From: Pseudomonadota bacterium
GTDB lineage: Bacteria > Pseudomonadota > Gammaproteobacteria > Burkholderiales > Thiobacillaceae
Length of the DNA: 9,241 nt
Direction of reading: 5' to 3'
Assembly: GCA_021847385.1 (NCBI GenBank)
Contig: JAJZTV010000069.1
Coordinates: 1 to 9,241 of the forward strand
Under the pieces are notes generated by a model that did not search any database, had not been told where the DNA came from, and was given only the letters and a program-made list of their open reading frames with translations. The first letter of the stretch is position 1. The number at the start of each line of letters is the position of its first letter. Below, in pieces: positions 1 to 6,593 of the stretch. The position numbers and the translations under genes are program-made.

Positions 1-433
1 TGGCGATCAGCGACGCGGTCAGCGCGAGCAAGGCGATCAGCATATAGGCCGCGCTGAGCAGGCTTTGGTCTTCCAGGAAGTACGCGACCAACAGGAAATA
101 GCCGACGAAGATCAGGCCGGTGCGGTCACGCGGCGCTTCGGTTTCCAGCAGCTTGGCGGCCGACAGAAAGACCAGCAGCGCGACGCCGGCGCGCGGACCG
201 ACGAGGGTGCCGAACTGGGCAAATACCGCGACGAGGCCGACCGCCGCAATGGCCGTGCGCAGCCAGCGCGACGGCAGCGGCAACCGGCGCGCGGCGCGCA
301 GCAAACACCAGCCGGCGATGGCCGCCCAGGCCAGGCTGAGCCAGACCGGCAAATTCGTCGCATGGGGCGCGACGACCAGTGCCAGCGGTGCGACCAGCCA
401 GAGCAGCTCGGGCACGGTGTAGTGCTGGCGCAT
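1..433 (-). CDS. TgpA-like DUF3488/transglutaminase-family membrane protein, N-terminal part (partial)
   Basis: The first 144 residues of a gene that leaves the window at its left edge. The start ATG (433-431) shares one base with the TGA of the upstream DUF58 gene, in a TGATG overlap, so the two are probably translationally coupled. The visible part is almost entirely hydrophobic, with roughly five or six membrane segments (about residues 8-22, 28-46, 60-78, 83-95, 106-120 and 124-143). It carries the KLLETEAPRDR stretch followed by a GYFLLVAYFLEDQS segment, which resembles the N-terminal membrane half (DUF3488) of TgpA-like proteins. In that family a periplasmic transglutaminase-like domain follows, but it would lie outside this window, so its catalytic Cys-His-Asp cannot be checked. 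Its position after moxR and DUF58 is the usual arrangement for this family. The function is poorly defined; an envelope-related role is assumed from TgpA of Pseudomonas. Confidence 0.85.
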   Translation of the reverse strand, partial: MRQHYTVPELLWLVAPLALVVAPHATNLPVWLSLAWAAIAGWCLLRAARRLPLPSRWLRTAIAAVGLVAVFAQFGTLVGPRAGVALLVFLSAAKLLETEAPRDRTGLIFVGYFLLVAYFLEDQSLLSAAYMLIALLALTASLIA

Positions 434-1389
434 CAAGCGTCACCGAACCGGGCGAGCGCTTCGAGGCAAGCGCGTTGATGCGCCTCGCCCCGGCCCGGGC
501 CGAAGGCGCGGGCCGGCAGGCGCAGGCCGTAACTTAGGCCGGCGGCCTCGGCATCGAGCAGCCAGCGGGCGAGGCGCGACAGCTTGGCCTCGACGCCATT
601 GCCGGGGGTATCGGCCAGGTCGAACCAAAGTCCGCGGCTGACCGGGGTGGAGAATTGCTTGGTGGCGGGCGGCAGTTCGCGCGCCAAGGTCTGCCAGGCG
701 ATGCGTTTCGGGGAGTCGCCCGGCCGGTATTCGCGCAGGCCGTCGAACTCTTCGTCGCCGGGGCGGCTGGCGCGGCCGGCCTGGTCGGCGGCATCGCCCG
801 CCGGGAAGGGCTGGCTGTCTGGCGCGGGGCGGGGATAGACCAGTACCGCCCAATCCAATTCCAACACGGTCCAGCAGCGGAACAGGCCGAGCGGGTAGGT
901 GGTGGACAGCGCAAAGCGGCCGGGCCGATGAAAGCCGCGTTTAGCCTGGGTCAGGCTCAGGGCCAATTCCGCGTTGCCGTGCGCCGGTACATCGGCACAG
1001 GCCGTCTGGGCGGCGGCGTGTTCGATACGCACCCGGTAGCGCGTGTGGCCCGATGGGTTGTCGAGATGCAGCATAAAGCGGGCGGCATGTCCGGCGAATA
1101 CCGGCACGACGTGGCCGGCGCGCAGGCTAAGGCCATTCAGATTGCGGTGAGTGTGGATCAAGCCGACCAGACCGATGCCGCCGAGCAGAAAGGTGAACAG
1201 ATAGGCGAGGCTCAGGGTGTAATTCATCGCGCCGATCAGCAGCGCGACGAGCAGGATGCCGAACAGCAGGCCTTCGCGCGTGGGCAGGATGTAGAGCCGG
1301 CGGCTGTCGAGGCGAATCTCGCCGCCCTCGCGCCGCATCGTGCGCCATGGCAGGTAGGCAAAGCGCAGGGCGGGCAGGTGCAGCGCCAT
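433..1389 (-). CDS. DUF58 domain-containing protein
   Basis: A 318-residue protein. Two adjacent hydrophobic segments (about residues 41-56 and 58-78) anchor it in the membrane, introduced by the RRLYILPTREG motif and followed by THRNL, both typical of DUF58 proteins. The DUF58 signature DEFDGLREYRPGDSPKRI lies near residues 213-230 (written here without one duplicated E) and continues into AWQTLAR. The biochemical role is unknown. DUF58 proteins are almost always encoded next to MoxR ATPases and are thought to be partners or substrates in complex assembly or envelope homeostasis. The reading frame stays open upstream as far as 2232, but that part is an out-of-frame shadow of moxR. The ATG at 1389 was chosen because it lies 2 nt after the moxR stop and gives a normal family length. 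It has only a weak ribosome site, so coupling to moxR translation is likely. Confidence 0.9.
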   Translation of the reverse strand: MALHLPALRFAYLPWRTMRREGGEIRLDSRRLYILPTREGLLFGILLVALLIGAMNYTLSLAYLFTFLLGGIGLVGLIHTHRNLNGLSLRAGHVVPVFAGHAARFMLHLDNPSGHTRYRVRIEHAAAQTACADVPAHGNAELALSLTQAKRGFHRPGRFALSTTYPLGLFRCWTVLELDWAVLVYPRPAPDSQPFPAGDAADQAGRASRPGDEEFDGLREYRPGDSPKRIAWQTLARELPPATKQFSTPVSRGLWFDLADTPGNGVEAKLSRLARWLLDAEAAGLSYGLRLPARAFGPGRGEAHQRACLEALARFGDA

Positions 1390-1391
1390 GG

Positions 1392-2306
1392 CTAGGGAAT
1401 GGCAACTTCCAGCAGCAGTTGCGTGGCCCAGTCCGGCTCGCCGGCATCGACCCCGGAGGCCGGGTGTAGGCGGTGACCGACCACGGCCGGCAGCACGGTC
1501 TGGACGTCCTCGGGTTGCACGAAGTCGCGGCCGGCCAGGTAGGCCCAGGCCTGGGCGGCATGCAGCAGGGCCAAGCCGGCGCGCGGCGACAGGCCGCTGG
1601 CGAAGCGGGCATCGCGCCGGGTGGTGTCGATCAAGCTTTGCAGGTAGTCGAGCAGCGCGTCGGCGACATGCACGTTGCGCACGGCCTGCTGCATCGCCAT
1701 GAAGTTTTCCGGGTTGAGCATGGCCTGGAGGTTGTTCAGCAGGTCGCGCCGGTTCTCGCCTTTGAGCAGGGCACGCTCGGCATCGTGGTCGGGATAGCCC
1801 AGGCGAATGCGCATCAGGAAGCGGTCGAGCTGCGATTCCGGCAGCGGAAAGACGCCAGCCTGTTCGGTCGGGTTTTGCGTGGCGATGACGAAGAAGGGTT
1901 TGGGCAGCTCGCGCGTCTCGCCTTCGACGGTGACTTGGCCTTCTTCCATCGCCTCGAGCAGTGCGCTTTGCGACTTGGGGCTGGCACGGTTGATCTCGTC
2001 GGCCAGGATCACCTGGGCGAAGACGGGGCCGGGGTGGAAGGTGAACTGGCCGCTGGTGCGGTCGTAGATCGCGGCGCCGACGATGTCGGCCGGCAACAGA
2101 TCGCTGGTGAACTGGATGCGATGGAATTGCAGGCCCAACGTGGCGGCCAAGGCGTGGGCCAGCGTGGTCTTGCCGACACCGGGGGCATCCTCGATCAGCA
2201 GATGGCCGCGCGCCAACAGGCAAGCGAGGCATAGCCCGATTTGGTGCGGCTTGCCGAGCACGATGCGGTTGATCTGGTCGGTCGCCTGTTGCAATTCAGC
2301 GTTCAT
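1392..2306 (-). CDS. MoxR-family AAA+ ATPase
   Basis: A 304-residue ATPase of the MoxR family (AAA_3). The Walker A motif EDAPGVGKTT is at residues 39-48. Walker B with the MoxR signature, VILADEINRASPK, is at residues 99-111. Sensor 1, FFVIATQNPTEQAG, is at about 138-151, and a C-terminal lid holds the sensor-2 type LSPRAGLALL motif. All elements for ATP binding and hydrolysis are visible. MoxR ATPases act as chaperone-like factors that mature enzymes or membrane complexes, and the DUF58 and TgpA-like genes downstream probably encode the partners. The frame is open up to 2396, but those 30 extra residues do not resemble the family. The ATG at 2306 begins MNAELQQATDQINRIVLGK, a normal MoxR N-terminus. 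The ribosome site is poor: a GAAAGGGGCC stretch lies rather far upstream, so the start is likely but not certain. Confidence 0.93.
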   Translation of the reverse strand: MNAELQQATDQINRIVLGKPHQIGLCLACLLARGHLLIEDAPGVGKTTLAHALAATLGLQFHRIQFTSDLLPADIVGAAIYDRTSGQFTFHPGPVFAQVILADEINRASPKSQSALLEAMEEGQVTVEGETRELPKPFFVIATQNPTEQAGVFPLPESQLDRFLMRIRLGYPDHDAERALLKGENRRDLLNNLQAMLNPENFMAMQQAVRNVHVADALLDYLQSLIDTTRRDARFASGLSPRAGLALLHAAQAWAYLAGRDFVQPEDVQTVLPAVVGHRLHPASGVDAGEPDWATQLLLEVAIP

Positions 2307-2363
2307 TGTCTGCGATCCATTCGTCTGGCCCCTTTCGATCTGCGATGTCGAGGCGGTGCAGGC

Positions 2364-2369
2364 ATTGTA
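2364..2369 (-). promoter_or_regulatory. Possible -10 element of the moxR operon
   Basis: On the minus strand TACAAT matches five of six bases of the sigma-70 -10 consensus. It lies about 58 nt before the moxR ATG. No good -35 hexamer sits at 16-18 bp, so this is a weak prediction based on one element. Confidence 0.25.
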
Positions 2370-2488
2370 TCCAGGGCGCACCCCAATATGGTTCATCGGT
2401 CACGTGCGCTGCACCAAAAGAGGTCTGTGCGCGATGCCAGGGCCGTTGATTCTTGAGGCACTTGATCATTTTAGGCGCGTTGTCGGCC

Positions 2489-2504
2489 TGGCATGAAATC
2501 TGCG
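2489..2504 (+). promoter_or_regulatory. Candidate sigma-54 (-24/-12) promoter of the PAS-GGDEF-EAL gene
   Basis: TGGCATGAAATCTGCG has the invariant GG and GC separated by ten bases. It matches the TGGCACG-N4-TTGCW consensus except at the sixth base (T for C), the first T of the -12 block (C) and the last W (G). The predicted start would fall near 2515, leaving a leader of about 40 nt before the ATG at 2555. No enhancer-binding site was recognised upstream. Whether the organism uses sigma-54 here cannot be told from this window. Confidence 0.4.
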
Positions 2505-2554
2505 TAGCCTGGGTTGAAGTCGAAAACCCTTGATACGGAAAGAATAAGAAACCG

Positions 2555-4669
2555 ATGGTGGCGAGCGATACGAAAGAATGCACGATGGCTTTTCGCAACC
2601 AAAAACTCGATCTTGGACGCATGCTGGAAACCCTGGTGAACAACCTGGATGGCGTGGTGTTGCGTTGCCGGATGGACGAGCACTGGACCGTGCTGTTCAT
2701 CAGTTGCGGCTGTCAGCGCCTGACCGGCTATGCGGCCGAGGACTTGGTTGGGAATACACGGATTTCCTACGAAAAACTGACCCATCCCGAAGACCGGGAG
2801 TGCGTCAGGCAAAAAATCCTGGCTGCCGCGCAGACGGACGGGTATTACCGGCTCGAATATCGCATCCGGCGGGCCGACGGTGAGATTCGCTGGGTGCATG
2901 AGCGCGGCCGGGTGGTGGTGGCGGAGGACGGCGAAAACGTGCTGGAGGCCTTTGTCGAGGATATCAGCGATCAGGTCGATGCGAGAAACAGCCTGGCCTT
3001 GGCCGAGATGCGCTACCGCAGCATCTTCGAGAACAGCAGCGACGGCATATTCCAGACCACGGCCGAGGGCTGTTATCTCGATGCCAACCCGGCTTTGGCG
3101 GCGATTTACGGTTACGCCTCGCCGGCCGAATTGGTGGCCGGGCTCAAGGATATCGGCAGCCAGCTTTATGTCGACCCTGCGCAACGCGGGCGGTTCAAGC
3201 GCGTGATGGCCGAGCGCGGCACGGTGCAGGATTTCGAATCGGAGATCAGGCGCCGCGACGGCGAGGTGATCTGGATCACCGAGAACGCCCACTCCGTATT
3301 TGGGCCGGACGCCACCTTTCTCTACTACGAGGGCACGGTACGCGATATCACCGAACGCAAGCGTTATCAGCAGCAATTGGAGTTCCATGCCAATCACGAC
3401 CAATTGACCGGTTTGCCCAATCGCAATCTGCTGAACGACCGTCTGCTACAAGCGATTCATTACGCCCACCGCAACAGCTATTTCAGCGTGGTGGCGTTCA
3501 TCGATCTCGACAACTTCAAGTTCATCAACGACAGCATGGGCCATCGCGCCGGCGATGTCCTGCTGATCGAAATCGCCAAGCGGCTGCAATCTTGCCTGCG
3601 CGAAACCGATACGGTGGCCCGCTATGGCGGCGACGAGTTCGTGTTGATCCTGAACGACTACTACCAGGTCAGCCAGATCGTGGGCGTGCTGGAGCGGGTG
3701 CTGGAAGAGATCGGCCGGCCGGTGACCGTGCTCGGCCAGGAGCTCTATGTCACGTGCAGCATCGGCATCAGCCAATACCCGACCGACGGCGAAGACCCGC
3801 AGAGCCTGCTGCAACACGCCGATGCCGCGATGTATCTGGCCAAGGAACGCGGCAAGAACAACTTCCAGTTCTATACCAATCGCCTCAACGCGCTGGCGAC
3901 GCAGCGGGTGAAGCTGGAGAGCAGCCTGCGCCGCGCACTGGACAACCGGGAGATCCAGGTCTATTTCCAGCCCAAGGTCGATCAGGCCGGCACCTGCGTC
4001 GGCGTCGAGGCGCTGGCGCGCTGGCACAGCAAGGAATTCGGCTGGGTCGCACCCAGCCAGTTCATCGGCATCGCCGAGGACAGCGCGTTGATCGAACCGT
4101 TGACCGAATACATCCTGCGCCAAGCCTGCCGGAAGATCGCGGGTTTGGTGGAGAAGGGCGGCGAGATCGGCGTGGCGGTCAATCTGTCCGCCCGCGCCTT
4201 CCACCAGAAGGACCTGGGCCGGATGATAGCCCGGGTGTTGGCGGAGACGCGCTTGCCCGCACATCTGTTGGAGCTGGAGATCACCGAGAGTGCGATGGTC
4301 GGCGACATCGAGAAGTGCATCGCGACCTTGCACGAACTCAAGGCCATCGGTCTGCGCATCGCGATCGACGATTTCGGCACCGGTTATTCGTCGCTGAGTT
4401 ACCTGCAACGGTTCCCGATCGATACCCTGAAGATCGACCGTTCCTTCGTCAGCAATATGCGGCTCGATCCGAAGGACTCGCCGATCGCGCAAGCGATCGT
4501 CTCCTTGGGCCAAAGCCTGCAACTGACCGTGGTGGCCGAGGGGGTGGAAACGGCTGAGCAGTTCAGCGCCTTGAAAAGCCTGGGCTGCGAGGCCTTCCAG
4601 GGTTTCCTGTTCGCCAAGCCGATGCCGGTGGAGCAGTTCGAGGATTATTTCCTGGCGCAACAGGTATAG
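2555..4669 (+). CDS. PAS-PAS-GGDEF-EAL protein, dual diguanylate cyclase/phosphodiesterase
   Basis: A 704-residue soluble sensor enzyme with no membrane segment or signal peptide, so cytoplasmic. PAS 1 covers about residues 22-145 and PAS 2 about 153-270, the latter ending in the usual DITERK linker. The GGDEF domain starts at NHDQLTGLPNR (280-290). It has the exact active-site motif GGDEF (358-362) and an RETD inhibitory I-site (349-352) five residues before it, so product inhibition is expected. The EAL domain follows, with EAL at 485-487, an NLS motif, ELEITES, DDFGTGYSS from 605, LKIDRSF, VVAEGVET and a QGFLFAKP end. The acidic residues and the lysine needed for metal binding and phosphodiester hydrolysis are therefore present. 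The protein could both make c-di-GMP from GTP and cleave it to pGpG, with the PAS domains setting the balance; their ligand is not apparent. It has its own promoter region and no co-directed neighbour. A second in-frame ATG at 2585 is an alternative start. Confidence 0.95.
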   Translation: MVASDTKECTMAFRNQKLDLGRMLETLVNNLDGVVLRCRMDEHWTVLFISCGCQRLTGYAAEDLVGNTRISYEKLTHPEDRECVRQKILAAAQTDGYYRLEYRIRRADGEIRWVHERGRVVVAEDGENVLEAFVEDISDQVDARNSLALAEMRYRSIFENSSDGIFQTTAEGCYLDANPALAAIYGYASPAELVAGLKDIGSQLYVDPAQRGRFKRVMAERGTVQDFESEIRRRDGEVIWITENAHSVFGPDATFLYYEGTVRDITERKRYQQQLEFHANHDQLTGLPNRNLLNDRLLQAIHYAHRNSYFSVVAFIDLDNFKFINDSMGHRAGDVLLIEIAKRLQSCLRETDTVARYGGDEFVLILNDYYQVSQIVGVLERVLEEIGRPVTVLGQELYVTCSIGISQYPTDGEDPQSLLQHADAAMYLAKERGKNNFQFYTNRLNALATQRVKLESSLRRALDNREIQVYFQPKVDQAGTCVGVEALARWHSKEFGWVAPSQFIGIAEDSALIEPLTEYILRQACRKIAGLVEKGGEIGVAVNLSARAFHQKDLGRMIARVLAETRLPAHLLELEITESAMVGDIEKCIATLHELKAIGLRIAIDDFGTGYSSLSYLQRFPIDTLKIDRSFVSNMRLDPKDSPIAQAIVSLGQSLQLTVVAEGVETAEQFSALKSLGCEAFQGFLFAKPMPVEQFEDYFLAQQV

Positions 4670-4679
4670 ATGCCAGTTC

Positions 4680-4704
4680 GAGCCGATGCCGCCATGGCGG
4701 GCTC
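4680..4704. terminator. Possible bidirectional hairpin between convergent genes
   Basis: The perfect 12-nt palindrome CCGCCATGGCGG (4689-4700) is flanked by GAGC (4680-4683) and GCTC (4701-4704), forming a GC-rich stem with a 5-nt bulge on the left arm. It lies between the ends of two convergent genes and touches the stop codon of the Crp/Fnr gene. There is no T-run on either side, so it is not a standard Rho-independent terminator. Its position suits transcript-end protection or weak termination. Confidence 0.3.
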
Positions 4705-5296
4705 AGCTTGGTTCAGGCAGGGACACGCTATTGCTGCCACGGACGATGGCCCGTTTCCGTTCCAGCGCAGTCAGGGTGCGATACAGGGTTTCGTGGGTCA
4801 TGCCTAATTCCCCGGCCCAGTCTTTCAACGTGCCACAGTCCGGCCCGAAGCGGACTGTCTCTTTCTCGGCCAGGTAATGCATGACGCGGTCTTCGGCCCG
4901 GGAAATGGACAGCCGCTCGCAGCGCGAGCGCAATTGGCGCACTTCCCTGGACAATAGGCGCACATAGGTCGGCGCGAAACCCGGGTCTTCCAGCATGGCG
5001 TGAAAGTCGAGCAATCCGACGCGCAGCAGTTGGCTCGGCTGCAGGGTCACGCCATCGCAGTGATAGCTGGATGAGAAGGCCGAGGCCTCGGCAAAGGGGC
5101 CGTTTCGGCAGCGTTGCAGGACGACCTGTTCGCCGTTTTTCGAATGCCGTATGAGGCGCAGCTCGCCCGACAGCAGCCAATAGAAGTAACGCGGCCTTGC
5201 GCCTTGCCGAAACAGGATCGTGTCGGCTGCGAGGGCCTGCTCCTCGCCCACCGCCCTGAGGTATGAAAGAAGTTTGTCCATCCGATTTTCGCTCAT
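4703..5296 (-). CDS. Crp/Fnr-family transcriptional regulator
   Basis: A 197-residue DNA-binding regulator. Residues of about 10-115 form the cyclic-nucleotide-binding-type beta roll, with the LLSGELRLIRHSKNGEQVVL core. A long dimerisation helix follows, then a winged HTH (about 130-190). The recognition helix MTHETLYRTLTAL (166-178) has Glu169 and Arg173 aligned with Glu181 and Arg185 of CRP, the residues that read a TGA half-site core. The Arg-Ser pair that holds cAMP phosphate in CRP is replaced by CDG in the YHCDGVT segment, so cAMP is probably not the ligand. The cysteines (63, 80, 126, 154) do not form the FNR iron-sulfur pattern. The signal is thus unknown; heme, NO or redox remain open. 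The start at 5296 was preferred over the upstream ATG at 5350 because GGTAAGA lies 8 nt before it. The gene is divergent from the cytochrome gene and overlaps none of its coding sequence, so local control and autoregulation are likely. Confidence 0.88.
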   Translation of the reverse strand: MSENRMDKLLSYLRAVGEEQALAADTILFRQGARPRYFYWLLSGELRLIRHSKNGEQVVLQRCRNGPFAEASAFSSSYHCDGVTLQPSQLLRVGLLDFHAMLEDPGFAPTYVRLLSREVRQLRSRCERLSISRAEDRVMHYLAEKETVRFGPDCGTLKDWAGELGMTHETLYRTLTALERKRAIVRGSNSVSLPEPS

Positions 5297-5313
5297 CGCC
5301 GATGTCTTACCGA

Positions 5314-5329
5314 TATGACGATAATCATA
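5314..5329. promoter_or_regulatory. Crp/Fnr-type operator in the divergent promoter region
   Basis: TATGA-CGATAA-TCATA is a perfect 5+5 inverted repeat with a 6-base spacer, the same geometry as TGTGA-N6-TCACA of CRP, and with the conserved TGA core. It begins 17 nt upstream of the regulator ATG and ends 61 nt upstream of the cytochrome GTG. It is a likely binding site for the regulator encoded next to it. Confidence 0.5.
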
Positions 5330-5351
5330 AGGGAAGCGGGTGGAGGTCATC

Positions 5352-5357
5352 TATGCT
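5352..5357 (+). promoter_or_regulatory. Possible -10 element of the cytochrome/MBL operon
   Basis: TATGCT matches four of six bases of TATAAT. It would give a start site near 5364, placing the inverted repeat at 5314-5329 about 42 bp upstream, the class II activator position. No -35 hexamer is evident, as expected for an activator-dependent promoter. Confidence 0.35.
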
Positions 5358-5376
5358 CTGCATTTCTGTCGCCTTC

Positions 5377-5383
5377 GAGAGGA
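5377..5383 (+). promoter_or_regulatory. Ribosome binding site fixing a GTG start
   Basis: GAGAGGA lies 7 nt before the GTG at 5391. It selects that codon over the upstream ATG at 5340 in the same frame. Starting at the GTG also places a clean signal peptide at the N-terminus. Confidence 0.75.
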
Positions 5384-5390
5384 ACTCACT

Positions 5391-5873
5391 GTGTCGAAAC
5401 GCCTTATTTCGGGACTTGCCGTCTTTTTGCTGCCGATCATCCCAGTTCTTGGTGCCGCTGCCGAAGGGCATCAACACCACGCCGGCCATTCGCCGTCGCA
5501 GCAGGATGGCCGACAGATGGTCGCGTTTCCCGAGGGCTTGGCCGAACATACCCGCGCCAATATGCGCGATCACCTGCTGGCCGTTCAGGAAATAACCGCC
5601 TATTTGGCGGAGGGGAAATACGACTCGGCCGCGGAGACGGCGGAAAAGCGTCTGGGCATGAGCTCCCTGCCAAGCCACGGTGCGCACGAAGTGGCGAAAT
5701 ACATGCCATCGGCCATGGCGGCGGTCGGCAGCGATATGCACCGTTCCGCCAGCGAGTTCGCGCTGGCCGCGCAAAATGCCGATGCTACGGGCGATGTCAA
5801 GCCGGCCCTGGCGGCCCTTGCCAAGGTACAAGGCCAGTGCGTGGCCTGCCATGCCGGCTTCATGCTGAAGTAG
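5391..5873 (+). CDS. Periplasmic cytochrome c'-like protein (C-terminal CxxCH)
   Basis: A 160-residue protein with a GTG start. Residues 1-24 are a Sec signal peptide (positive SKR, hydrophobic core LISGLAVFLLPIIPVL, cleavage after AAA), so the mature protein is periplasmic. A short His-rich segment (HQHHAGH, 27-33) follows. The remainder is helical and ends with a single heme-binding CVACH at residues 150-154, only six residues from the C-terminus. One CxxCH at the extreme C-terminus is the hallmark of class II cytochromes (c' and c556 type four-helix bundles), unlike class I cytochromes, which have it near the N-terminus. Known members bind NO or carry electrons. Which applies here cannot be told, because the sixth-ligand residue is not identifiable by eye. 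The divergent Crp/Fnr regulator and downstream MBL gene suggest a regulated periplasmic redox or stress function. The His-rich stretch could bind a metal. Confidence 0.85.
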   Translation: MSKRLISGLAVFLLPIIPVLGAAAEGHQHHAGHSPSQQDGRQMVAFPEGLAEHTRANMRDHLLAVQEITAYLAEGKYDSAAETAEKRLGMSSLPSHGAHEVAKYMPSAMAAVGSDMHRSASEFALAAQNADATGDVKPALAALAKVQGQCVACHAGFMLK

Positions 5874-5886
5874 CCAGGCTCGTTGC

Positions 5887-5893
5887 AGGGAGG
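5887..5893 (+). promoter_or_regulatory. Ribosome binding site of the MBL-fold gene
   Basis: AGGGAGG lies 4 nt before the ATG at 5898, within the 24-nt gap after the cytochrome stop. It supports the ATG rather than the TTG at 5883 in the same frame, and co-transcription with the cytochrome. Confidence 0.7.
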
Positions 5894-5897
5894 CGTC

Positions 5898-6593
5898 ATG
5901 CGGTATCTATGCTTGGTTATTTCTCTTTTTATCGGCGTCGGTTCGGCTTCGGCGAGCGAGCTGAAAGCGAGCGCTGTGGTGCCGGGCATTTATGCCTTGG
6001 TCGGCCCCAGCGAGGCCAGGACCTATGACAACCACGGACTCAATGCCACCTTCGGCTTCGTGGTCACGCCGGCCGGCGTGGTGTTGATCGATTCCGGGGC
6101 CTCCAGTCAGGGCGCGCAAATCATCGAGGCGGCCATCCGCAAGGTGACGCCCTTGCCGGTGCGCTGGGTGATCAATACCGGTAGCCAGGATCACCGCTGG
6201 CTGGGCAACGGCCATTTCGCGGCGCAAGGGGCACAGATCATCGCCCTGGCGCGCACGGTCGCGACCCAACAAGAATTGGGCGCGCAGTGGCTGGCGATGC
6301 TGCGGCCCGCGCTGAAAGAGCGTCTGGACGGCACGGTGCCGACCTATGCCGCCCAGCCGATCGCCGCCGACCGCCAGTCCTTCGTGCTGGGGGGCCGGCG
6401 CTTCGAGTTGTTCTGGCCGGGCGATGCCCACTTTGCCGGCGATTATCTGGATTGGCTGGTGGCCGAGGTGAGCCGGGCAGTGGCCGAGTGGGAACCCTTG
6501 GAGGCCACGGTGAGCCATCTGGCCGATGCGCCCCGATTCGGGCATCTGGAGCTTTACGTGCTGCTGCACCGGCCCAATATCAATCGGGCCTAG
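5898..6593 (+). CDS. Secreted MBL-fold protein, probably degenerate
   Basis: A 231-residue protein with a signal peptide (MRYLCLVISLFIGVGSASA, cleavage near residue 19), so exported. The N-terminal half is a recognisable metallo-beta-lactamase fold: IYALVGPSE, GFVVTPAGVVLIDSG (53-67), VRWVINTGSQDHRWLGN (88-104), and LGGRRFE near 164. In most MBL hydrolases the fourth strand is followed by THxHxDH. Here it reads NTGSQDH, a reduced motif that I recall from a subgroup of periplasmic MBL proteins. After an AHFAGD segment (177-182), which resembles the usual AHTxGD, the protein passes straight to a helical C-terminal region. The stretch that normally carries the bridging Asp (a TGD motif) and the last His (a PGHG motif) is absent. 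The stop TAG at 6591 is followed in frame by seven sense codons (VELEQQP) and TGA. The gene follows the cytochrome by 24 nt with a strong ribosome site. Catalysis is doubtful; it may be a pseudogene or a non-enzymatic remnant. Confidence 0.7.
   Translation: MRYLCLVISLFIGVGSASASELKASAVVPGIYALVGPSEARTYDNHGLNATFGFVVTPAGVVLIDSGASSQGAQIIEAAIRKVTPLPVRWVINTGSQDHRWLGNGHFAAQGAQIIALARTVATQQELGAQWLAMLRPALKERLDGTVPTYAAQPIAADRQSFVLGGRRFELFWPGDAHFAGDYLDWLVAEVSRAVAEWEPLEATVSHLADAPRFGHLELYVLLHRPNINRA

Noticed and set aside
655..1395. 246-codon plus-strand open frame opposite the DUF58 gene (and a similar one at 1473-2234 opposite moxR)
   Set aside because: Antisense shadows of well-identified genes, with no domain or ribosome site.
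1390..2232. N-terminal extension of the DUF58 frame up to 2232
   Set aside because: It covers moxR in another frame and is a Pro/Arg/Ala-rich shadow. The DUF58 homology begins at the ATG at 1389.
2307..2396. 30-residue N-terminal extension of MoxR
   Set aside because: The residues do not resemble the family and there is no ribosome site before 2396. The ATG at 2306 gives the usual length.
3446..4660. 404-codon open frame on the minus strand
   Set aside because: It is antisense to the GGDEF-EAL coding region, rich in Gln, His, Asp and Leu, and has no recognisable domain.
4703..5296. FNR-type oxygen sensor
   Set aside because: The N-terminal cysteine cluster of FNR is absent, and the four cysteines present are scattered at 63, 80, 126 and 154.
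5340..5390. ATG start at 5340 for the cytochrome
   Set aside because: It would put 17 residues without family character in front of a clear signal peptide and would overlap the predicted -10. The GTG at 5391 has a good ribosome site.
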